A program made the translations under genes and the position numbers. Below, piece after piece: positions 13,801 through 22,800 of a stretch of 64,000 nt of DNA (positions are counted from its first letter, which is position 1; each line of letters opens with the position of its first letter). The DNA is from Arenicola marina (Eukaryota > Annelida > Polychaeta > Arenicolidae): the NCBI GenBank assembly GCA_964019135.1, contig OZ025260.1, positions 26,530,254 to 26,594,253 on the forward strand. The letters are read 5' to 3'. A model generated the notes under the pieces. That model was given only the letters and a program-made list of their open reading frames with translations, ran no database searches and was not told the origin of the DNA.

Positions 13801-16800
13801 GGGGGGGGAGTTACGTTGGCCACATTATTTTGGATCAAGAACGCTAGGCCTATAGCATATAATGATAATCTAATTAGAACTAAAATGCAATGATACACGG
13901 CCATTCGAGGAACGTTCCCGGAAGGTAGCTATATGCACGACCGTTCGGAGAACGTTCCCAGAAGGTAGCTTTACATCCCATTAATCAACGGTTAATTTTA
14001 TGCTCAGTTTCAGTTTCAGGGAACGTTCTTCCCTGTAGCTTTCAACAGAAGGAAGCTAAAATCTAAATATTCCAGGAACGTTCCCGGAAGGTATCTCTCC
14101 AACCGAATCAGGCCGTAGCGTTCATTGAGCGTTCGCAGAAGGCTAAACGCTAACGTAACCAAAATATAACCCCCAGCGAACGGTTCGCTGAACGTTCGGT
14201 GTTTGCTGGGAACTGTATAAACTACCCAGTGCGTACAGGAATTATACTAAGATCATGAGTCTTATCATGTGGCGGTAGTATCAATGTGTAAATGACATGC
14301 AACGTCCCAATGTTCGCTCCGATCAATTAGTTGGCATCCGTACGTCTGCGAAAGAAGATGGATTTTGCAACTTTGATTTCAATTGATACGCTTATGATTG
14401 AATTAGCCTATCTGTGACCGACAGAGCTCGCCGCATTCAGCGCATCGTTGACCTGTCGATAGGTCTTGGTTTGTACTTACTAGGCGCCTAGATTGGCGTT
14501 TCGAGTCCAGTTTCTCAAACCAGAGCCCGTCGTTGCGGACCATTCCTTCGCGCAGGACACGTGCACATTCATTTTTTTCGAATGGTACATATTCCCAAGA
14601 ATTTGAATCGATGCCAAAAGCCTTACAAATATCCTTAAACCTGAGCTTTGGCCGTCCAGTTGGCCTTTTGCCCTCAGCAAGCTCACCGTATAGCATATCC
14701 TTTGAAATGTGTTCATTCTGCAGTCTATGAACGTTTCTAAGACAACAAAGACAACAAAGGCAACGAAGGTGAAACTTTTAAAAAAAAAATCTTGGCCATA
14801 ATACGTAGTTTACGTTTCACTGCCACACAGCTGGCTAATTAGAACACACGCACTGTAGATTATGATTTTGGTGCGACCAGTTAGAGCCATAGAAAGCTGT
14901 TGTAATTGAATAAGTGACACAGTTGCCAGAAACGTTCATTTTGGTTAATACATCACAATATGACATTTGATATATAATATAAGGAACACGGTAAAATCCG
15001 CCAAATGGGTGCACAATTTGAGAACATAGACATGTTGTTACGTTTTTCAGGTTCTCGGGGTAATCCGTGGCCGGCTGCACCACCAGGTTAGTGTTGTTTA
15101 CACCCTTGTGACTGAGTGTTTATTTTGATGGAAGTTTGTATTTTCATGCATAATTTATTTTTGATCGTATTCTTTTTACTTGGCAATAATATTTTCGCTG
15201 ATAATTCATTCTCCATTCAGATTACGGAGACGTTCAAAATGTGGCACTCCAAGCGTCGTGTGGAGCGTCCTCCCTCCTCGCGTCCAGGTATGGTTGTCAA
15301 AATGTCGTAGATGGGTAAATGCAGGTGTATACGAATAACTCTCTCATGGGTGGGTGAATAACGGCAAAGAAATCGGCACCGGGAGTCCGTTCAACATACA
15401 ACCAATCGCCGTGAAGCCCGGTTACATAATCCGTAGAACTTTGATCGTAGGATTGATCCGCTCAATTTCTGAATAATCTTTGTATTTTGTGATCTGTTGC
15501 GTAAGAAATATATTTTGTGTAGAAGGTGGTGCACGCGACGGTGACATGTTTTTTTAAGAAAAATCAATAATCCTAGTATGTGTTTACAAAAGTGTTACAA
15601 ATGTCGCCATTGCAGCATCTCTTGTTCCTCCTTTGCCTACAGTAGCAATTACGCTTGTCAATATGCTGTGGATGGTGTCGTGATTGTGGGAGACGTTCCC
15701 TCACATGAGTGGGTGACTAATGGCGAAGGAGTCGGCGCCTGGATCAGCCTCGTCTTTGACGCCACCTACGAAGTTGTTGGCGTGCAACTCCTACAACGAT
15801 GTCACAGAACGAACCAGAACCGCGGCCTCGAACTCGCCTTCAGAGATGGTTCTAGACAAGCTGTGCGATTTACCTTTGAGTTTTATAATCAATTCAGTGT
15901 CGTGTACAACGTTTGGAAGGTTGCTACTCCATTTATATGTTGAAGGGTTCTAAAATCTATATTGACTGAGATTGCTTTGTGATTTGGTACGAAAAGGTGG
16001 TAAGCCATATCCGACCACACAAGGCGCCCACACCTTATCAGATACATTGTTGTTGGGGCTGGTGTTAATTTTTCGCTGGAGCAATGCATATGTCAGCAGT
16101 TTCAGGTAACGATATTGCGTTGCTTTAGTAGATAACTTGTGGCTCTTCTGGTGACTTGTTGAAGGTGGAATTGACATGCTTTGAGACCAGTATCCTGGAC
16201 AAGGCTTGTCCGGGACAAGGCTGGCAGCACTTCGACCTCACTCCTGTGGTGACATCTTACGTGACACTGACAATTCGCAGCGTGTGCACCTCACTTAACA
16301 GTGGCTTCAGAGAGATCAAGATCCTGGCTCGTACAGGTAGGCATTGCCAGTCTTTAACAATTGTCATGAATCCGAGATGGGCAATTAAATTAATGAAGGA
16401 CGACTATCTTTCGCCTGACCTACACTTGCTGGAAGATTCAAGGATAAATACTTCTTTTTATTAATCCATTAATGCCCAGGTATAGCCCGCGTCAACATTT
16501 TTCTTTTTTGAAATCCATGATACTTGCGACAACTGCCCGATATATTTAAATGTTGGTTGCAGCTCTAGTCGTACAAGCAAAATGCCAAATGAGGTGTTTT
16601 GGTCGCCATAAGTAGATGATATATATACCGAGGACATGGAACAACCCAGCGTTTTATTGATACAATCATCAGGCTACTCGTAGTTTTATTGTGCAAATAT
16701 TGGTAGTCATAATTCATACAATATTTGGAGGTAATACACTGGAATTAAGGTAAGCACCCCATAACAAGGTAAAAGAACTCCGTATTTGTGATTATTTGTT

Positions 16801-19800
16801 GAAAGTATATTCAAATAAACACCTACTGGGGAAGTTTTATGATACTTTACCGTGTCGTTAAAAAAATATTCTTCATTTAGAGCTGCTCATGCAGCAATTT
16901 TTTACTTCAATTATGGTTTGCGAAATATTTTGGAAACACATTTAGAACAAATTGTCTGAATGTATAAATGTAACCTTCATGACAAATAGATCTGTCATCG
17001 CATGATGAAAGATATACAACTGGCGCAATATGCATATTTCGATGACGTAGTACACAAGAGTCACACTTTTTCACATGGGATGCACTAATTTTGCCAAAAA
17101 AAGAGGCTTAACAAAATATCTGGGTTTTATTGCACACCATAGGTGTACTTATATGCTAAGAATATCAACACATAATTTCCAATCAAAATAGTTTTTACAT
17201 TTTTCAAGAAAAATATTACTTAATGAGTAACTTTAACAATTTTACCCCTATTTCACAAAATGATCAAAACTTGACACCTACTACGAATATAAAATGTTAC
17301 AATTCAGCTCAATGTTAAGTCAGTATCACCAGTAATAACTCATCGGAAAATTAGAACCTAGTGTAATGCATGAATGATCTTAAAACATTTAAATAGTAGC
17401 ATCAAAAATAACAGAATGATAATGATATATGAATCCAATTATGCGACATCAGGATAGTTTTTGCCAAAAGTCGAATTAACTACTTTCACAAATTGGCTAT
17501 AATTTCATCAAATATCCAATTCTGGACACCAAACTACTGTTAAAGATTTCTACAAACATAGATCCTGCAATACAAATATAGATAAAAGTGCAATATGACA
17601 ATTATGGCAATTGGATTCGTCGAAAGTTGCGGTGATTGCACGAGCGACACAGTTTCGGTTAATAATTCACCGTATGAAATTTGCGATGTAATATAAGGTA
17701 CATGGCCAAACCAGAAGAGCGGGTGCACAATTTGAAAACCTAGAAATGTTGTTACGTTTTTCAGGTTCTAGGGGTGATCCGTGGCCAGCTGCCCCACCAG
17801 GTTAGTGTTTTTTACACCCTTCTGACTGAGCTTCTATTTTGCTGGAAGTTTGTATTTTCACGCATAATTTATTTTCGATCGTGGTCTTTTCAATTGGCAA
17901 TAAGATTTTCGCTGATAATTTATTCTCCATCCAGAGTACGGAGACGTTCAAAATGTGGCACTCCAAGCGTCGTGTACTGCTTCCTCCTACCTCCGGCCCA
18001 GGTATGATTGTCAAAATGTCGTTGGGTAAATGCAAGTGTTTACTACTACCGCTCGCATAGGTGGGCGGATAACGGCGAAGGAATCGGCGCCTGGAGTCCG
18101 TTCAAAACCGTCGCCGTGAAGCCCGGTTAGCTAATCCGGTAGAACCTTGGAACGTCGGATTGGTCTGCTCAAGTCCCGAACAATCTTTCCATTTTGTGAA
18201 CCGTTGTGTCTATCTATTGTGTAAAAGGTGGTGCACCCGACGGTGACCCGTTTAATTTTTACAGAAGCCTCTTCATTTTTAGAATGTGATTATGGAAGTG
18301 TTACAAATGTGACCGTTGCAGCAACTCCTGTTCCTCCTTTGCCTACAGTCGAAAGTACGGTTGTCAAAATGCTGTGGACGGTGAAGTGATTGTGGGAGAC
18401 ATCCCCTCACATGAGTGGGCCACTAATGGCGAAGGAGACGGCGCCTGGATCAGCCTCGTCTTCGACGCCACCTACGAGGTTGTTGGCGCGCAGCTCCTAC
18501 AGCGATGTCACAGAGACAACCAGAACCGTATTGTCGAACTCGCGTTCTCGGATGCCTCAAAACAAATGGTAATAATGAGGACTGCATATGTCACAACACT
18601 TCATATAAAGTGTTATTAATCTATAATTTGCAATGTTCCGCGCAGCGTTATGCTTTTCTATTAACTGTATGTTGATATACTTGCAAACCCACTCGGAGGG
18701 AGATCATAAAATACACTGTGACGAAATCAGTTTTCTTTGCCGAAGATGAGCAGATAGAATGCCTGTTGGCAAGGCCCCTTGCGTTTTTGATTCTGGATCT
18801 CCTACCGGTCCCATTATTTTGTCCTTGGTCCTTGTCCTAAGGTCTTTGAACCTACTAAAAGTAGATCCCTAAACCAAAATGTTGAATCCGAGCCACGGAA
18901 CCTTTCTATTTCGTTTGCCATCAATGTTATCTTAGGTGATCCTACATGCATATACGGTCTAAAAGTATGTTTGAACATATTTTGTTCTAGTCTTTTAAAA
19001 GATTGAGAAATCAAAATATAATCATTATAATCACACGCATATTACTGGCTATATTTTACATTAGATTGTTTTCCTGTATGAATCCATAAGGTTGCATCTT
19101 AAAACAAGCTCAAGGCTCAGGACATGAACATATTGATGAGATTAAGACATATTTATTATGAAAATATAGATATGATGATCCAATTTTAAATTGTGCCATA
19201 CATATGATGTCTGTAAGTTGCTGTTTGACGTATTATGCTACAAAATGTGTGCATCCAACGCCGCCTTTATTAATAAATATTGCTAGTATGAATTCGCCTA
19301 CTTCATTTAAGATTTAATGTTAACAACAGCAGATAATGGGTGTAGTAGTAATGCTTCAAACTTTTTTTAAGAATAATTGCATGAATGTCTATATGTTTTA
19401 AAACGACTTATGAATACACGCGATTCAATCATTCAAACCTTATATGTTCCTACATCTATCTATTTATCTAGGTAACACTGGAATGCTTTGAAACGAGCAT
19501 TCTGGCCAACGCTTGTCCGGACCAAGGGTGGCAGCACTATGATCTAAAAACCGTTTTCACATCAAGTGTTAAACTAACCATTAGGTCGGTGTGTTCTGCG
19601 GTTAATAGCGGCTTCCGGGAAATTAGGATTTTGGCTCGTGGAGGTGAATCTTTTTTTCAAATATTGCATTCTACCACAAACTAAGTTAGCCTACTGGATC
19701 ATATAGTTAATATATAGATTATGATTATTTTGTGCGTCAGCGGTATAATTATTGCCCAGTATACATGAAACATTCTTCGCAAGATTAAGGTTAATAATCT

Positions 19801-22800
19801 ATCCGCTCATCCCTTTAGTATTGAATTTGTCGTGTTAGTGGATGCAACCAGGCATCAGTATGGAATTATAAACTCATATAGATGATGCATATGTATTCCA
19901 TTAAAAGGTAATGTTTGTGATCACATATCAGGTGGGGATGTCGTTCCCAGGACGACAGGTCAGTGGTCTCAATCGCAATACACCTATTTATAATTTAGAA
20001 ATCATCGCAAATAATAATCCATCAAATTGTCAATATTGCGTTGTTATGTAGCTGCATATGTTTGGTGTATATGTTTTTAATTCCAAATTCTCATTTTATA
20101 AAATTGCTGACCATGGCATTCGTAACATAGAATTAAGGTCATTCCGTAGTCAATACAGTCTATAAGATAGCTTATGATGTCGCTGAAATAGGTTGTAAAT
20201 TGCCCCTTAGCTTCAAGAATGGCTATAAGGAGTTATCTGGACTACATAACAACGATCGTATTTGTAAAGTTGCATTGTTCAAGGCATACATATGTTTTTT
20301 TCGCAGCGACAACCACAACCACTTTTACGTTGCCGGTCAGACAACGCTTCCAGATCCTTCCTAACTACGGTCCCGTGGCGGGAGGCACCCATATCAACAT
20401 TACACACGCCCAGCTGAATGGCCGCACGCTGTCCAAGCTGGTCCTCGTGGGTCCTAACTTAGACCTCGCCATCTCAAACAGGTTGAGTATCAGGCTTTAA
20501 AAGCTCACATTGAGTCCTAACCAAAAGCTGCGGAGAAAGTTCTTCGAAATAAGTGTTGAAAATGAAGTAGTATATTGAACAGACATGATGACGATTAAAC
20601 GTACTGGGGCCACATGGCAGACTGGCGGACGCGTGACGACTGAACACGCAGGGTTCACACATGGACCACACGAGCCGACTCAACACACATAATATGCACA
20701 GGATCACTTGGAGTACATATGGATCACCATGCAAAATCATGATGATAATAGTTGTAATTAGTCGGGTGAAAACATTGATCACATTGTTCTGAGTGTATGT
20801 TAAGCTTCTTGATATTAACTGCAAATCTGCAAATATGGGGAACTAGCCCGATCGATATAGAGGGCAAGTGACCGCGCACCATCGGATCACTAGTTCAATT
20901 CCTCCTGGTGTCACAGGTTATTTTATGATTTTCCCTTCCATTGCATCGGGGGTTCCGTGACCCAATTTAGCTTTATAGTGAGCAGCAATGGCCAAAAGGG
21001 TCAATTATCATGCATGGTTTATCGCGTTGATTAAGCATTAAGTTGTAATGCTGGTGTTTCCAGGACGTACACGAGCGTGATTGCAGTCACGCCTGCCGTC
21101 GACTCGTCCCATGCCAATCGCCGGTACCCGATCTACTTGGTGTACACCAACGGCACCAGTGTGAATACAGAAGTCATGTTTCAGTACAAAGACAACCCCC
21201 GGATCACCAGTATTGAACCACGTGTCTCCATTGCGCGGTGAGTGCAGAAACTGTCATCTGCATCGTGCCACGCGATTCCATTTGAGCGGAAGGTATGAGG
21301 TTGTGGTATCCATCGTGCCGCGTGTCTTCATTGTCCACATCATATGGTTAGTGCCATGTATAATGTAAAACATTTTGAGGCATGTAATGGTTTTCTACCT
21401 GAAATTCAAACTAAACCTCGAATGCCATTTTTTATATATTATACATATGTTAGAATGCAATGGTTCTCATCTAAATGACCAGGCGAAATGGGCCAGATTA
21501 CATGGATTTATATTGCCTTGATAACTGAAACAAGGAATGTCTGTGTTTCATTGTACCATTGTTTCTTCCTGAATTCCTGTTCCGTTTGAGTTTTTTTCTA
21601 AATACCATTTTGTTTCAAAAACGTTATAACAAATGTCGTATATATCTGCTGGCAATTGTTTTTATTTCTGCTGCAGAGGGGGCATACAGCAGTGGGCACA
21701 GGGTAAAAACCTGGATGGAGTGGCTGAACCCCGCTTGTTTGTATACATGACGTACATCGACTTGCTGTCACCGGAACGCCAGAAGAACGAAACCTTCACT
21801 GGGGTACAATCAGACAATCCTGGAAATATATTTATATGCATATATTATAATTTGTGGCACAGGGATAACATTATAAGGGTGAAGCAACGTATATGGCCAT
21901 GACATAGGCATAATTTATGTTTAATATATCAATGACAATAATGTAAAATCAAGGAGAAACACGATCAGAACAAGTTTGGGTCTCCGCCATACAGGATTGT
22001 GCGGTGGACAGCCCTGTGTTGATGACGTGCTGGTCTCCGGAGTTCAACTTCAGTCAGGACATCATTACGACGATCAGCGAGCGAGAGGAACATAACGTGG
22101 AGGCGCCTCTGTATAATGACACCTTCCTTCAGTTCTATCTGGGCTTCAAGCTGGACGGGGTGGACGAGTACAGGAACCTGAGCCAGCACCCGGAACTGGA
22201 GGACCAAGGGGTGCTGACTCTGTACTCGGTGACCCCAGTTGTTCACCGACTTGATGGAGTTCATGAGCATGACCCGAGCGAGGACGTTCCTCTCGTGCTT
22301 ATGGTATGTAATGTTTCACTTTATGAATAGTATGAATTTTTAGTATACTACCCTAGATCCATCGAATTAGTGGCTGTGACAGTAGTTCCGCATATATCAT
22401 ATGTATACGTCTAATGAACTTTGTTTGCTGCTTTCCCCTTGTTTGTCGTTTGCTAAATGATTTGTGACTAACCGTATTATCGTACTTTTCTCAAGGGTGA
22501 GCATCTGAATAGTGGAGTATCGAAGGAGGACTTCACTGTAGAAATTGGTCAAGGAGAGTACAACGTGACGACTGTGGCTGCGTCTTCCCTTACCTGCCAT
22601 CTGCCTCCCATTGCCCCGGCGCCGAAAGCTGAACAGGAAGAACTCTCCATCACAGTAAGCTACATTCAATTACATTGAACGAAATAAATCAGTTACACAG
22701 AATAAACTCCTCTTGGCAACGGACTTCGAATGTCATTTAGTCCTGATTATGAAGCGAAATTGTCGGTAACACAATTAGCTGCAGTAATTGGCGTTCTCAC

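Larger units (their letters stand above)
9934..14210. mobile_element. 4.28-kb element with imperfect TIRs and GAACGTTC-rich ends
   Basis: The left end begins CCCAGCTAACAATTGAACGT. The right end read on the minus strand begins CCCAGCAAACACCGAACGTT. The first 30 or so bases match with a few differences. Both ends are packed with GAACGTTC-type palindromes: two tandem copies of about 90 bp at 9975-10150, and several copies of GGAACGTTCCCGGAAGGTA at 13905-14100. The flanks (about 9898-9933 and 14211-14330) align to adjacent parts of the spacers of other cassettes, which lack the insert. No transposase was recognised, so the element looks non-autonomous. I do not assign a superfamily and see no clear target-site duplication. 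Confidence 0.6.

Noticed and set aside
13563-13904. Minus-strand 113-codon frame near the right end of the TIR element
   Set aside because: Low-complexity stretches (P and TP runs from a GT/G tract) and no similarity to transposases.
21965-22330. Minus-strand 101-codon frame opposite the IPT exon
   Set aside because: It is the shadow of the 309-nt plus-strand exon.
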